Shown here: positions 12,273 through 21,480 of the stretch, one piece after another
Layout of the letters: each line of letters opens with the position of its first letter
How positions within the stretch are numbered: position 1 is the stretch's first letter
DNA from: Bradyrhizobium sp. 186
GTDB taxonomy: Bacteria; Pseudomonadota; Alphaproteobacteria; Rhizobiales; Xanthobacteraceae
DNA: 64,000 nucleotides
Assembly: GCF_023101685.1 (NCBI RefSeq)
Contig: NZ_CP082164.1
Coordinates: 186,001-250,000 of the forward strand
Direction: 5' to 3'
Translations under genes and position numbers: made by a program
Notes under the pieces: generated by a model
The model's input: the letters and a program-made list of their open reading frames with translations, nothing else
What the model was told of the DNA's origin: nothing
Databases searched by the model: none

Positions 12273-13883
12273 TTAAGCCGGCTGATCTTCGGCCGCCTCA
12301 GCCTCTTCGGCCGGCTTGGCCAAGTCGGCTTCGGTGATCCAGCCGGCCTTGACGCGCGCCTGCATGATCATGGCTTCCGCATCGTCGCGGGAGACGTCGA
12401 GGCCTTCGAACGCGCCGGCGAACTTGGTCTGCTCGCCACCTTCCTTGCGCTCGGTCCAGCCGACCAAATCGTCGGTGGCGCAGCCGGCGAGATCGTCGAC
12501 GGTCTTGATGTCGTTCTCGCCGAACTTCACCAGCATCTTCGAGGTCACGCCAGGCACGTCCTTGACTGCGTCCTCGACGCCGAGTTCCTTGCGCTTGGTC
12601 TCGAGCTCGGCTTCCTGCTGCTCGAGATATTCGCGGGCGCGGTTCTGAAGTTCCTGCGCGGTCTCCTCGTCGAAGCCTTCGATGCCGGCGAGTTCCTTGA
12701 TATCCACCATCGCGAGTTCCTCGACCGAGGTGAAGCCTTCGGACGCCAGCAACTGGCCGACGACCTCGTCGACATTGAGCGATTCCATGAAAACGCGGGT
12801 GGAATTCTCGAAGTCAGCCTGACGGCGCTCCGATTCCTCCTGCTCGGTCAGGATGTCGATGTCCCAGCCGGTGAGCTGCGAGGCGAGACGGACGTTCTGG
12901 CCGCGGCGGCCGATCGCCAGCGAGAGCTGGTTGTTGGTGTCGGGCACCACGACTTCGATACGCTCGCGGTCCTCGTCGATCACGACCTTGGAGACTTCGG
13001 CCGGAGCCAGCGCGTTAACCACGAAGGTCGCGATGTCGGGCGACCAGGGAATGATGTCGATCTTCTCGCCCTGCAATTCGTTCACCACCGCCTGCACGCG
13101 CGAGCCGCGCATACCGACGCAGGCGCCGACCGGATCGACCGAGGAATCGCGGGAAATCACGCCGATTTTCGCGCGCGAGCCCGGATCGCGGGCCACCGCC
13201 TTGATCTCGACGATGCCGTCATAGATCTCGGGCACTTCCTGCGCGAACAGCTTCGCCATGAACTGCGGATGGGTGCGGGAGAGGAAGATCTGCGGGCCGC
13301 GGGTTTCGCGGCGGACGTCGAAGATGTAGGCGCGGACACGGTCGCCGTTGCGGAAGACTTCGCGCGGCAGCATCTCGTCGCGGCGGATGATGGCTTCGCC
13401 ACGGCCGAGGTCGACGATCACGCTGCCATATTCGACGCGCTTGACGACGCCGTTGACGATGTCGCCGATGCGGTCCTTGAATTCCTGATATTGCCGGTCG
13501 CGCTCGGCCTCGCGCACCTTCTGCACGATGACCTGCTTGGCCGATTGCGCGGCGATACGGCCGTATTCCAGCGGCGGCAGGGTGTCGGCGATGGTGTCGC
13601 CGACCTGGGCGCCGGGATTGGCGCGCTGCGCGTCCGCCAGCGAGATCTGGTTGGAATGGTTTTCGACCGTGTCGACCACCAGCATGTGGCGCGACAGCCG
13701 CAGTTCGCCCTTCTTCGGGTCGATCTCGGCATGAACGTCAGTCTCACTGCCGTAACGTGCCCGCGCCGCCTTGGCGATGGCGTCCTCCATCGCCGCGATG
13801 ACGATGCCGCGGTCGATCGATTTTTCGCGCGCAACGGCGTCGGCGATCTGGAGCAGTTCAAGTCGATTGGCGCTGACTGCCAT
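12273..13883 (-). CDS. nusA: Transcription termination/antitermination factor NusA
   Basis: The product has 536 residues starting [26 protein letters not shown]. The N-terminal RNAP-binding domain (1-125) is followed by an S1 domain (about 135-200, [25 protein letters not shown]) and two KH domains (about 230-345, including the conserved [26 protein letters not shown]). Two C-terminal helix-hairpin-helix acidic repeats (about 365-515) contact the alpha subunit CTD and N protein-like partners. NusA modulates pausing, termination and rRNA antitermination. The gene is 2 nt downstream of rimP, so the two are cotranscribed. Confidence 0.97.
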   Translation of the reverse strand: MAVSANRLELLQIADAVAREKSIDRGIVIAAMEDAIAKAARARYGSETDVHAEIDPKKGELRLSRHMLVVDTVENHSNQISLADAQRANPGAQVGDTIADTLPPLEYGRIAAQSAKQVIVQKVREAERDRQYQEFKDRIGDIVNGVVKRVEYGSVIVDLGRGEAIIRRDEMLPREVFRNGDRVRAYIFDVRRETRGPQIFLSRTHPQFMAKLFAQEVPEIYDGIVEIKAVARDPGSRAKIGVISRDSSVDPVGACVGMRGSRVQAVVNELQGEKIDIIPWSPDIATFVVNALAPAEVSKVVIDEDRERIEVVVPDTNNQLSLAIGRRGQNVRLASQLTGWDIDILTEQEESERRQADFENSTRVFMESLNVDEVVGQLLASEGFTSVEELAMVDIKELAGIEGFDEETAQELQNRAREYLEQQEAELETKRKELGVEDAVKDVPGVTSKMLVKFGENDIKTVDDLAGCATDDLVGWTERKEGGEQTKFAGAFEGLDVSRDDAEAMIMQARVKAGWITEADLAKPAEEAEAAEDQPA

Positions 13884-13885
13884 GG

Positions 13886-14647
13886 CTAGTCTCCTTCGTC
13901 AGGCTCGATCTCGCCGCGCCGCGCTCGTTCGGCAGCAAGGCGATGCTTCTTTGTATTGGTCGGGGCCGGCTTCTTTTGCGGCTTGGTGTTCTTGGTCGTC
14001 TTCTCACTGATGCTGGCGTGCGGTGCAGCCGGCGGCTCCAAGCCGAGATTGCGGCGCATCTCGCGCGCCTCGGCCTTGCCGCGCCGCATGGATTCCGCGA
14101 CCAGCTCGTCGGTCAGCACCAGCCGCGCCTCGCCGATATCCTCCATCACCAGAAGGACCTCGGCATCGTCATTGGTCTTGGCCTTGACGTCGTCGCGTAT
14201 CAGCCGCACGCGGTCGCCCTCGACGCCTGCGAGGGTGCCACGGAACCGCTTCCGCCCCTCATGGGCGTTTGCCATCTCGACCTTGACCAGATGACCGGTA
14301 TACCGCTCGAAATCGGAGCGACGCACCAGCGGCCGGTCGATCCCCGGCGAGGAAATTTCGAGCCGGTAGGCACGCTCGATGGGGTCGGCGACGTCCAGCA
14401 CGGGCGACAGCGCCCGCGAGATCGCCTCGCAATCCTCGATCTGCATCGTGCCATCCGGCCGCTCGGCCATGATCTGCACGGTGCAGCCGGCTTCCCCGGA
14501 AATGCGGATCCGCACCAGCCGGTAGCCCATGCCTTCGAGCACCGGACCTGCGATCGCGGACACCCGCGCCGCCACGCCCGGCTCGACCACAAGCCGTGGC
14601 TCGGCCAGCAACTCGGCATCCGTGGAACCAGGGTTCGGTTCGGTCAT
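13886..14647 (-). CDS. rimP: Ribosome maturation factor RimP
   Basis: This is a RimP protein of about 253 residues. The N-terminal domain contains [46 protein letters not shown], and the middle has the family motif [32 protein letters not shown]. RimP binds the 30S subunit and is needed for its efficient maturation. A lysine-rich C-terminal tail of about 60 residues ([23 protein letters not shown]) exceeds the E. coli protein and is typical of Bradyrhizobium relatives. The ATG at 14647 is preferred; a TTG at 14659 with an upstream GAG is an alternative adding four residues. First gene of the operon. Confidence 0.95.
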   Translation of the reverse strand: MTEPNPGSTDAELLAEPRLVVEPGVAARVSAIAGPVLEGMGYRLVRIRISGEAGCTVQIMAERPDGTMQIEDCEAISRALSPVLDVADPIERAYRLEISSPGIDRPLVRRSDFERYTGHLVKVEMANAHEGRKRFRGTLAGVEGDRVRLIRDDVKAKTNDDAEVLLVMEDIGEARLVLTDELVAESMRRGKAEAREMRRNLGLEPPAAPHASISEKTTKNTKPQKKPAPTNTKKHRLAAERARRGEIEPDEGD

Positions 14648-14767
14648 ATCCAGGGTCAAGGCGCTCGATGGTTAAGGCTTGGTTAAGACATTCATAGCCT
14701 GCTTCGGAACTCTTCGTCCCGACAGATAGTCGGTCCGCGCATCCTCCGCCAAGCCGCGTTCAGGTAA

Positions 14768-14830
14768 TAAAAAAGAGCGGGTCCTTTCGGGCCCACTCTC
14801 ACTACGCGGATCGTATGAGAAGATGAAGTT
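14768..14830 (-). ncRNA. Predicted rimP leader: short RNA ending in an intrinsic terminator (attenuator)
   Basis: Upstream of rimP on the minus strand, a 10-nt arm (14789-14798) pairs with 14775-14784 around a GAAA tetraloop, with one wobble and one mismatch. It is followed directly by TTTTTTATT. This strong terminator lies about 120 nt before the rimP start, so transcripts would stop before the operon unless antiterminated. An alphaproteobacterial rimP leader of this type (terminator upstream of rimP-nusA-infB) has been described; I assign this by position and structure. The 5' end at about 14830 is inferred from the promoter. Confidence 0.6.
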
Positions 14831-14836
14831 AGCGCT

Positions 14837-14865
14837 GATATAGCGCTTTCCGTCCTCCCGGACAA
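14837..14865 (-). promoter_or_regulatory. Candidate sigma-70 promoter for the rimP operon leader
   Basis: On the minus strand a TTGTCC (-35, 14860-14865) and TATATC (-10, 14837-14842) are separated by exactly 17 bp; each matches 4 of 6 consensus bases. Transcription would begin near 14830 and run into the terminator at 14768-14798. The rest of the 14660-15015 gap shows nothing else recognisable. Confidence 0.45.
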
Positions 14866-15015
14866 GGCCCATCCCAGGCGTTGACGGGCTTTTTGCGGCC
14901 GGTTCGAGGCGCCCCCGCGCAACGCTTCCTTCATCAAGGGGGCCTAAATTCCCCGATCGTGGGGCGGCTTGAGCCTATGGCGCGCCCACGGCGTGCCAGA
15001 TTCGAGTAGCGTTCC

Positions 15016-16098
15016 ATGACTGTTGCCACGTCGCTCATTCCAGGACTGGACGATATCGTCAAACGCGGCGATCCGAGACGCCGCGGCGAGGTGGCGCGCG
15101 CCATCGCTGAATTGTTCTTCCACGATGCTGCAAAGCTCCGTCCCGACCTCGTCGATCTCTTCGACAATCTTCTGATCGATCTCGTCCCTCATGTAGAGCT
15201 TGCCTCGCGCGTCGATCTCGCCGAGCGCTTCTCGCACCTGAACAATGCGCCGCCCCATCTCGTGGGTCAGCTCGCCCGCGAAAACGAGATCATGGTGGCA
15301 AGCCCCGTGCTGCGGCGCTCGCCCGTGCTCGATGACGCCGCGCTAATCGAGATCGCACGGCTGAAGGGCCAGGGCCATCTGCTGGCGATGACGGAGCGGC
15401 CGACATTGTCGGTGCAGGTCACCGACGTGCTGGTCGAGCGCGGTGATCGCGACGTGGTGCGCCGTGCCGCCGGCAATGCCGGCGCGACGTTCTCGCCGGA
15501 CGGCTATTCGGAGTTGATCAAGCGCGCCGCCCAGGACGGCGTGCTGACGCTCAAGATCGGCCAGCGCGAGGATCTTTCCGGCGAGCATCTCAAGGCGCTC
15601 CTGAACGGCACGCTCGACGTCATCCGCCGCCGCCTGTCCACCGTGGTCAACCCCGCGCGCCAGGTCCAGATCAAGCGCGCGATGGTCTCGATCGAGGATG
15701 CCGCGCTGCCGCCCGGGCCGCGGCGCGATTTCTCGGCGGCGCAGCGCACGGTGCTCGGCCTGCATCGCGGCGGTCATCTCGGCGAAAGCGCGCTGCTCGG
15801 ATTCGCCAAGGCGCACAAATACGAGGAGTCGATCGCCGCGCTCTCGGCGATGTCCGGCCTTAGGCTCTCGATCCTCGACCGTCTGATCGCGGGCGACCGC
15901 TACGATCCAATTCTGATCCTGGGGCGGATGTTGAATTTAAGCTGGCCCACGGTGCGCGCGCTCATCCTGGTGTGGTACGGGCCGCATCGCGCGCCCGCCG
16001 ATGCGGACATCGAGGCGGCGCGCATGAACTTCACGCGCCTGATGCCCGCGACCGCCGAGCGCGTCGTGAATTTCTGGCGCAACCGGCAGACGATATAG
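15016..16098 (+). CDS. DUF2336 domain-containing protein
   Basis: This 360-residue, largely alpha-helical, soluble protein starts MTVATSLIPGLDDIVKRGDPRRRGEVARAIAELF. The repeated helical pattern (LVGQLARENEIMVASPVLRRSPVLDDAALIEIARLKGQGHLLAMTERPTLSVQVTDVLVERGDRDVVRRAAGNAGA) is that of the alphaproteobacterial DUF2336 family, which resembles HEAT-type repeats. No signal peptide, membrane segment or catalytic motif is visible, and the function is unknown. It stands alone on the plus strand, divergent from the rimP operon. Confidence 0.8.
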   Translation: MTVATSLIPGLDDIVKRGDPRRRGEVARAIAELFFHDAAKLRPDLVDLFDNLLIDLVPHVELASRVDLAERFSHLNNAPPHLVGQLARENEIMVASPVLRRSPVLDDAALIEIARLKGQGHLLAMTERPTLSVQVTDVLVERGDRDVVRRAAGNAGATFSPDGYSELIKRAAQDGVLTLKIGQREDLSGEHLKALLNGTLDVIRRRLSTVVNPARQVQIKRAMVSIEDAALPPGPRRDFSAAQRTVLGLHRGGHLGESALLGFAKAHKYEESIAALSAMSGLRLSILDRLIAGDRYDPILILGRMLNLSWPTVRALILVWYGPHRAPADADIEAARMNFTRLMPATAERVVNFWRNRQTI

Positions 16099-16155
16099 AT
16101 CGTTTTCCAGCGAAGTGGACGCCGGTTCGCGTCAAGAAAACGCGTCAACAAGAAT

Positions 16156-16866
16156 CTAGAGCCTGCGAAATCGCAGATACGCAGCCTTGCGTCCCTCGCG
16201 CGCAGCTTTCCGGCCATAACGCGTCATGGTGTAGCCGTCCCAGGGCCGCCGAAAATCGTCGGCGCGCTCCGCGAGCCATTGGAAGTCCGGCGAGCGCGAA
16301 AGATGCGACAACGTCCAGGCGCAGTAATCGTCGATGTCGCAGACGAAGCGGAATTCGCCGCCTGGCTTCAGCACACGCGCCATCGCCGCGATCGTCCTGT
16401 CCTGAACGAAGCGCCGCTTCCAGTGCCGCCGTTTCGGCCAGGGATCGGGATGGATCAAGTCGATCCGCGACAGCGAGGCTTGCGGTAGCCAGGCCAGCAG
16501 CTCAGCGGCATCGCCTGCGAACAGGCGGATATTGCCGATCTTGCCGGCCTCGATCTGCGCGAGGATTTTCGCCATGCCGTTGACATAGGGTTCGCAGCCG
16601 ATGAAGCCGGTCGCTGGAAAGCTCTGCGCCTCCGCCGCAAGATGCTCGCCGCCGCCGAAGCCGATCTCGAGCCGCACATCGTCCGCTGCGGGATCGAAGA
16701 TCTCGCACGCATTCGCCGGTACCTCGGTCGCGATATCGAGCGCAAGATGCGGCAGCAAATGATCGATCAGCTCGGCCTGGTGCTGCCTGAGCTTGTGGCC
16801 CTTGCGGCGTCCGAAGAACGCGCGCTCGCTGTCGTCGCGACCGGGATCTGATTTGCGCTCGCTCAT
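16156..16866 (-). CDS. trmB: tRNA (guanine-N7-)-methyltransferase TrmB
   Basis: The product has 236 residues. It contains the SAM-binding motif LEIGFGGGEHLAAEA (about 75-90) and the TrmB signature region IDLIHPDPWPKRRHWKRRFVQ (about 135-155), which binds tRNA and the target base. The enzyme makes m7G46 in the variable loop of tRNAs using S-adenosylmethionine. A basic N-terminal extension (RKSDPGRDDSERAFFGRRKGHKLRQHQ) is normal for alphaproteobacteria. The start codon overlaps the stop of the upstream M20 peptidase gene by 4 nt. Confidence 0.95.
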   Translation of the reverse strand: MSERKSDPGRDDSERAFFGRRKGHKLRQHQAELIDHLLPHLALDIATEVPANACEIFDPAADDVRLEIGFGGGEHLAAEAQSFPATGFIGCEPYVNGMAKILAQIEAGKIGNIRLFAGDAAELLAWLPQASLSRIDLIHPDPWPKRRHWKRRFVQDRTIAAMARVLKPGGEFRFVCDIDDYCAWTLSHLSRSPDFQWLAERADDFRRPWDGYTMTRYGRKAAREGRKAAYLRFRRL

Positions 16867-17990
16867 CGCAGCGTCTGATACAGGCGATAGAGCAGCCGCG
16901 CGCGCGGTTCGAGCGAGGAGACATAGAGCTGCTCATAATGGGTGTGCGCGCCCTTGCCGTCGACGCCGAGTCCGTCGAGCGTGCCGGTATTGGCCGCCGT
17001 GAAATTGCCGTCCGAGCCGCCGCCGGTGTGGGTGTCGACCAGGTCGAAGCCGATCTCCGCGGCGAGTGTCTTTGCATGCTCGTACAGCGATGCGCCGGAA
17101 TTGCTCTTCTCATAGGGCGGACGATTGAGTTCGCCCGTGACCTTGACTGTAACGCCTTCCGTCTTCGATTCCAGACCGAGAATCCTGCCGACGAATTCCT
17201 CTGCGTCTTCGAAGCTCGGCACGCGCAGATCGATCTCGGCATAGGCCTCTTCCGGCGTCACGTTGGGCCGCGAGCCGCCGCGCACCACGCCGACATTGAC
17301 GGTGACGCCGCGTTTCAGATCGTTCATTCCCTCCAGCGCCTGGATGACGTTGGCGAGTTCGCGGACGGCGCTGCGGCCATCCTCGGGCCGCGTCCCGGCA
17401 TGCGCGGGCACACCCTTGATGAACACCTGGAATCGTCCGACGCCCTTGCGCCCGGTGACGATCTTGCCGCCGTCGCGGGCCGGCTCCGTCACCAGCACGT
17501 ATTTGGCCTTGCGTCCCTCCTTCTCGATCAGCGCGCGCGAGGTGGGGCTGCCGATCTCTTCGTCGGACGTGAACACGTGCGTGATGCCGAGCGGCGAACG
17601 ATCGGCCGTGGCGCAAAGCGCGCGAAAGGCGTGATAGGCGATGTAGGCGCCGCCCTTCATGTCGTAGATGCCGGGACCGAACGCGCTGTCGCCTTCGACC
17701 TTGAATGGCAGGCGCGCGATGAATCCCATGGGGTGAACGGTATCGAGGTGGCTCAGCACCAGGATACCCGGCTGGTCCTGGCCGCAGGTCGAGCGCACCA
17801 CGAGATGATCGCCGCAGCCATCGATGCCGGCGACGCGCTCGAGCGTGACAGGCAGATCGCGATATTGCTCCGCGACCATCGAGATCAGCTTGTTGACTTG
17901 TTCAGGCACTTCCGTCGGCGTCTCGATCTCCACCCAGCGGCGGATGCCATCGAGAATAGTTTGGGAATCGAACAAATTGGAGCCCGTCAT
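16863..17990 (-). CDS. M20 family metallopeptidase (carboxypeptidase G2-like)
   Basis: The protein has about 375 residues and the dinuclear-zinc M20 layout: LSHLDTVHPMG (H and D ligands), YDMKGGAYIAYHA (bridging Asp) and FTSDEEIGSPTSRALIEKE (catalytic Glu and ligand). A dimerisation/lid domain is inserted between, and HTGGGSDGNFTA is near the C-terminus. Such enzymes remove C-terminal glutamate or similar residues from peptides and folates; the substrate is unknown. There is no signal peptide. The start is uncertain: ATG at 17990 gives a protein aligned with the family (MTGSNLFDSQTILDGIRRWV), while the open frame extends to 18086. It sits between trmB and the XRE regulator. Confidence 0.85.
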   Translation of the reverse strand: MTGSNLFDSQTILDGIRRWVEIETPTEVPEQVNKLISMVAEQYRDLPVTLERVAGIDGCGDHLVVRSTCGQDQPGILVLSHLDTVHPMGFIARLPFKVEGDSAFGPGIYDMKGGAYIAYHAFRALCATADRSPLGITHVFTSDEEIGSPTSRALIEKEGRKAKYVLVTEPARDGGKIVTGRKGVGRFQVFIKGVPAHAGTRPEDGRSAVRELANVIQALEGMNDLKRGVTVNVGVVRGGSRPNVTPEEAYAEIDLRVPSFEDAEEFVGRILGLESKTEGVTVKVTGELNRPPYEKSNSGASLYEHAKTLAAEIGFDLVDTHTGGGSDGNFTAANTGTLDGLGVDGKGAHTHYEQLYVSSLEPRARLLYRLYQTLR

Positions 17991-18105
17991 GGAAGTATCT
18001 GTGCCCTTGAATCGGATCATCGAGGAGGACGCACACCACGGCGCGCCCGCAAATGACGACATAGGCCAGATTTGACGCAGTCTCAAACCGGATTGAGATG
18101 GCGCG

Positions 18106-18519
18106 TCAGCGCTTGTCGGGGCCCTCGCGGGCGGCGATCTGTTCGACGAGATCGACGATGGAGCGGCGCAGCTTCGAATCCGTGATTCGGGTGAACGCCT
18201 TGGTCAAAGCGAGCCCTTCGGAGGTCGCGAGAAAGTCGGAGACGTAGGAGGGCGAGGCGCCTTCTGCGAAGCCGTCCGGGCCTGCCACGCCGCTCGGGCC
18301 GCCCTCGAACAGGAACGACACCGGCACCTGGAGGATTTCGGAGATCTGCTGGATGCGGCTCGCGCCGACGCGGTTGGTGCCCTTCTCGTATTTCTGGATC
18401 TGCTGGAAAGTCAGGCCTAAAGCTTCACCGAGCTTTTCCTGGCTCATGCCCAACATGATGCGGCGCATGCGCACGCGACTGCCGACATATTTGTCAACAG
18501 GGTTGGGCGCTTTCGACAT
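18106..18519 (-). CDS. XRE-family transcriptional regulator (PraR/PhrR-like)
   Basis: This 137-residue protein has an N-terminal Cro/CI helix-turn-helix (about 15-70; RVRMRRIMLGMSQEKLGEALGLTFQQIQKYEKGTNRVGASRIQQISEILQVPVSFLFEG). The C-terminal helical domain ends KLRRSIVDLVEQIA. It is the short regulator conserved beside lnt in many Rhizobiales, related to PraR/PhrR, which govern surface attachment, quorum sensing or acid response in other rhizobia. A GCAATA/TATTGC inverted repeat 31 nt upstream of the ATG could be an autoregulatory operator. The assignment to the PraR/PhrR type is from family resemblance and neighbourhood. Confidence 0.88.
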   Translation of the reverse strand: MSKAPNPVDKYVGSRVRMRRIMLGMSQEKLGEALGLTFQQIQKYEKGTNRVGASRIQQISEILQVPVSFLFEGGPSGVAGPDGFAEGASPSYVSDFLATSEGLALTKAFTRITDSKLRRSIVDLVEQIAAREGPDKR

Positions 18520-18549
18520 TTCCTCAGCCCTCCAAACACCACCCTCGGC

Positions 18550-18566
18550 GCAATAGGAAGTATTGC
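18550..18566. promoter_or_regulatory. GCAATA-N5-TATTGC inverted repeat upstream of the XRE gene
   Basis: A 17-bp symmetrical element (GCAATA at 18550-18555 and TATTGC at 18561-18566) sits 31 bp upstream of the XRE start codon. XRE repressors bind as dimers to such short palindromes and often repress themselves. A second hairpin (CAACCGT 18685-18691 with ACGGTTG 18698-18704) lies between the lnt stop and this site and may end lnt transcripts, though it has no T tract. Confidence 0.45.
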
Positions 18567-18741
18567 CTCGGGTGACAGCGACGTCAAAACTTCACTCTGA
18601 TTGGGGAAACATTGCGGAGAAATTTAGCAATGCACCGCTGTCTTTTGCAGCCAATGCAGAATGAGGAGGCCGCCTGCAATCTGTCAACCGTGGGGCTACG
18701 GTTGTCAAAGGTTTCCGGACGCTTCGGCAGCGACGGCGTGA

Positions 18742-20355
18742 TCAGGGGTGCCGTTTGGCAACACGTCGTCGTAGCGCCAGAAACACAGCCAGTGCGACGA
18801 GCATGGCGGCGGGCGCGTCGCCGACCCTTGCAAAGATCGTCGGCGGGATCGCGGCGGGCAAGCTTGCATCCAAAATGCCTTCGATGCCGAGGCCAAGGCT
18901 CGCGACCGTTCGTCCCACCGGATCGATCACCGCCGATATGCCGGTATTGGCGGAGCGGACCAGCGGCAATCCAAGCTCGATCGCGCGCATCCGCGCCTGC
19001 TCCAGATGCTGGTAGGGGCCGGTCGAAATGCCGAACCAACCGTCGTTGGTGAGGTTCACGATCCAGCCCGGGCGTTCGTTGCGCGCTCCGACTTCGTCGG
19101 GAAAAATCGCCTCGTAGCAGATCAGCGGCAGCGCCGGCGGCGCGCCCGGCACCGGCAGCGCGTGCCGCGCGGTGCCCGGAATGAAGCCGCCGCGCACCCG
19201 CGTCAGTTGCTCGAAGCCGAGCTTCTCCATCGCATCCTGAAACGGAAGATATTCGCCGAACGGTACCAGGTGCAGCTTGTCGTAGATTGCGAGCACGCTG
19301 CCGTCGTGGTCGATCACGTAGATCGAATTATAGGCGCGCGTGATCGGCTTGCCCGGCGGCAGGTCAGGGGCGCGGACCGATCCCGTGATCAGCACCGTGC
19401 CCTTGGGCAAAAGCTCGGCGATTTGCGCCATCGCGTCGGCTTCGCGGGTCAGAAAGAACGGAAACGCGGATTCGGGCCAGATCAGGATGGTGGCATCGCG
19501 CACGCCGGTCGATTGCGGTCCGGACGCGCGGTCCGACAGCGCGAGATATTTCTTCATCACCTCCGCCTTGGCGGCGTAGTTGAATTTTACGTCCTGCTGG
19601 AGGTTCGGCTGCATCAGACGCAGCTTGGTGCCCGCGACCATTGTGGTCGGATGCAGTGACAAGCGGATCGCGCCGAAGATGCTCATGACTATCAGGAGCG
19701 TGACTGCTGCGGCCGGCACACGCCACGACAGGCGGCGATCCCGCGTGCGGTCGATCAGCACCGCGGGGCTGGCGAAGATCGCAACGGTGAGGAACGTCAT
19801 GCCCCACAAGCCGATCAGGGACGCCGTCTGCGCCAGCGGCAGCGGCTCCGACAGCGCGTAGCCGAGGGCGTTCCAGGGGAAGCCGGTCAGCACGTGCCCG
19901 CGCAGCCATTCGCTGACGGTGAGGCCCGCAGCAAGCGCCAGCACGCGCGCGGCATCCTTGGTCCAGAGCAAGCGAGCCAGCGCGAAGCCGATGGCGGGGA
20001 ATACGGCGAGACCCGCGGGCAGGCCAAGCACGGCGAAGGGGGTCAGCCATGCGAAGATGTCGGCATCGACGAAGAAGGCATAGCCGGTCCAATAGAGGCC
20101 GGGGACGAAATAGCCGAGCCCGAACCAGTAGCCGGTCAGTGCCGCCGCGGGGATGCCGCCGAGCCGCCCGGCGCCGGCACCGTCGATCAGCCAGATCAGC
20201 AGCGGGAAGGTGACGAACAGCACCGGGACGGCGTTGAAGGGCGCCAGCGCCAGCACCGACAGCGCACCCGCCGCCATCGCCACGAGGGCGCGCTTCCATC
20301 CCCAGGTCAGGATGACGGCGAGGGCGATCTGCCGAAGTCGCTGGAAGAGGCTCAC
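18742..20355 (-). CDS. lnt: Apolipoprotein N-acyltransferase Lnt
   Basis: This 537-residue inner-membrane enzyme adds the third acyl chain to the N-terminal cysteine of lipoproteins. The N-terminal half (about 20-215) has the expected hydrophobic helices; the periplasmic nitrilase-like domain follows (about 230-500). The catalytic triad region is visible: Glu in LIWPESAFPF, Lys in IYDKLHLVPFGEYLPF and Cys in LPLICYEAIFPDEV. The start is GTG, overlapping the corC stop by 4 nt (GTGA). The corC-lnt pair follows ybeY, phoH and miaB as in other alphaproteobacteria, suggesting a polycistronic transcript. Confidence 0.96.
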   Translation of the reverse strand: MSLFQRLRQIALAVILTWGWKRALVAMAAGALSVLALAPFNAVPVLFVTFPLLIWLIDGAGAGRLGGIPAAALTGYWFGLGYFVPGLYWTGYAFFVDADIFAWLTPFAVLGLPAGLAVFPAIGFALARLLWTKDAARVLALAAGLTVSEWLRGHVLTGFPWNALGYALSEPLPLAQTASLIGLWGMTFLTVAIFASPAVLIDRTRDRRLSWRVPAAAVTLLIVMSIFGAIRLSLHPTTMVAGTKLRLMQPNLQQDVKFNYAAKAEVMKKYLALSDRASGPQSTGVRDATILIWPESAFPFFLTREADAMAQIAELLPKGTVLITGSVRAPDLPPGKPITRAYNSIYVIDHDGSVLAIYDKLHLVPFGEYLPFQDAMEKLGFEQLTRVRGGFIPGTARHALPVPGAPPALPLICYEAIFPDEVGARNERPGWIVNLTNDGWFGISTGPYQHLEQARMRAIELGLPLVRSANTGISAVIDPVGRTVASLGLGIEGILDASLPAAIPPTIFARVGDAPAAMLVALAVFLALRRRVAKRHP

Positions 20356-21467
20356 TGTTGCCCGGTCCCGTCGGCAGGCGGCGGGCTCGGGGTGTCGCTG
20401 GCGGGCTGACCGCTCTCCGGCGCCGCCTCGCGGCGGCGGGTCTCACGCTGGGTGCGCGGCGCGGGGCGTTCCTTCCGCGTCGAGATGCGCAGCCGCTTGA
20501 CGCGGCGCGGATCGGCATCGAGCACCTCGACCTCGTAATTGCCGGGGCCCGAGATCACCTCGCCGCGCACCGGCAGGCGGCCGACGAAGCTGACGAGATA
20601 GCCGCCGAGCGTCTCCACCTCTTCGCCGGCTTCACCGGTGACGAAGTCCTCGCCGATCACCGAGCGGACGTCATCGAGGCTGGCGCGGGCGTCTGCAATG
20701 AAGGCGTTGTCGGGCAGGCGCACGATCGAGGGCGGCTCGTCGCTGTCGTGCTCGTCGTCGATCTCGCCGACGATCTGCTCGACGATGTCCTCGAGCGAAA
20801 CCAGCCCGTCGCTGCCGCCATATTCGTCGACAACCAGCGCCAGGTGAATGCGCGTGGCCTGCATCTGCGCGAGCAGGTCGATCGCCCGCATCGACGGCGG
20901 CACGTAGAGCAGCTTGCGGATGATCCGCGCATCCTGCAGCGGCAACGCGAGATCGACGGAGCGCAGATCGAGCCCGGCCGGCAGCGGCTTCTTGCGCTTG
21001 GCCTTGGTGGCTTCCGGCACGCGCGCGCGCGCAGTCATGAAGGCGAGCAGGTCGCGGATGTGGACGATGCCGACGGGATCGTCGAGCGTCTCGTCGTAGA
21101 CCACGAGGCGCGAGTGGCCGGCGCTCTCGAAACGGCCCATCAATTCGCCGAGCGGGATGTCGCGCTTCACCGCGATGATATCGGCGCGATGCACCATGAC
21201 GTCGGCGATACGGCGCTCATGCAGGCTGAGGATGTTGCGCAGCATGGTGCGCTCGACGGTCGAGAAGCCGGTATCGCCGGGCGTCGTGGCGTCGAGTACG
21301 ACCTGGAGATCGTCGCGGACCGATCCCGCCTTCCAGCCGAACAGCGTGCGGATCGCGCGGAGCAGCCAGCCATCCGCGGTCGGGCGCGGCACCTCGCCGG
21401 GCGTCACCACGGCCGGCAGATTGCGCGTGTTGCGCGGATTGTCGTGGGTCGGGTCTGAATCCGGCAT
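20352..21467 (-). CDS. CorC/HlyC-type CBS-domain protein (hemolysin family)
   Basis: The product has about 371 residues. Two CBS motifs (ADIIAVKRDIPLGELMGRFESAGHSRLVVYDETLDDPVGIVHIRDLL, then MRAIDLLAQMQATRIHLALVVDEYGGSDGLVSLEDIVEQIVGEI) precede a C-terminal CorC_HlyC transporter-associated domain (LPDNAFIADARASLDDVRSVIGEDF...). There are no membrane segments, so it is the soluble CorC type, implicated in Mg/Co efflux, rather than a membrane CNNM protein. A basic, proline-rich tail follows. The start at 21467 (MPDSDPTHDN) is preferred; the frame continues to 21494, inside ybeY. Confidence 0.9.
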   Translation of the reverse strand: MPDSDPTHDNPRNTRNLPAVVTPGEVPRPTADGWLLRAIRTLFGWKAGSVRDDLQVVLDATTPGDTGFSTVERTMLRNILSLHERRIADVMVHRADIIAVKRDIPLGELMGRFESAGHSRLVVYDETLDDPVGIVHIRDLLAFMTARARVPEATKAKRKKPLPAGLDLRSVDLALPLQDARIIRKLLYVPPSMRAIDLLAQMQATRIHLALVVDEYGGSDGLVSLEDIVEQIVGEIDDEHDSDEPPSIVRLPDNAFIADARASLDDVRSVIGEDFVTGEAGEEVETLGGYLVSFVGRLPVRGEVISGPGNYEVEVLDADPRRVKRLRISTRKERPAPRTQRETRRREAAPESGQPASDTPSPPPADGTGQQ

Positions 21468-21480
21468 CTCAATCCATCCG

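Noticed and set aside
14886..14925. A GGTTCGAGGC word resembling a tRNA T loop upstream of rimP
   Set aside because: No cloverleaf can be drawn: no acceptor, D or anticodon arm is found at proper spacing on either strand.
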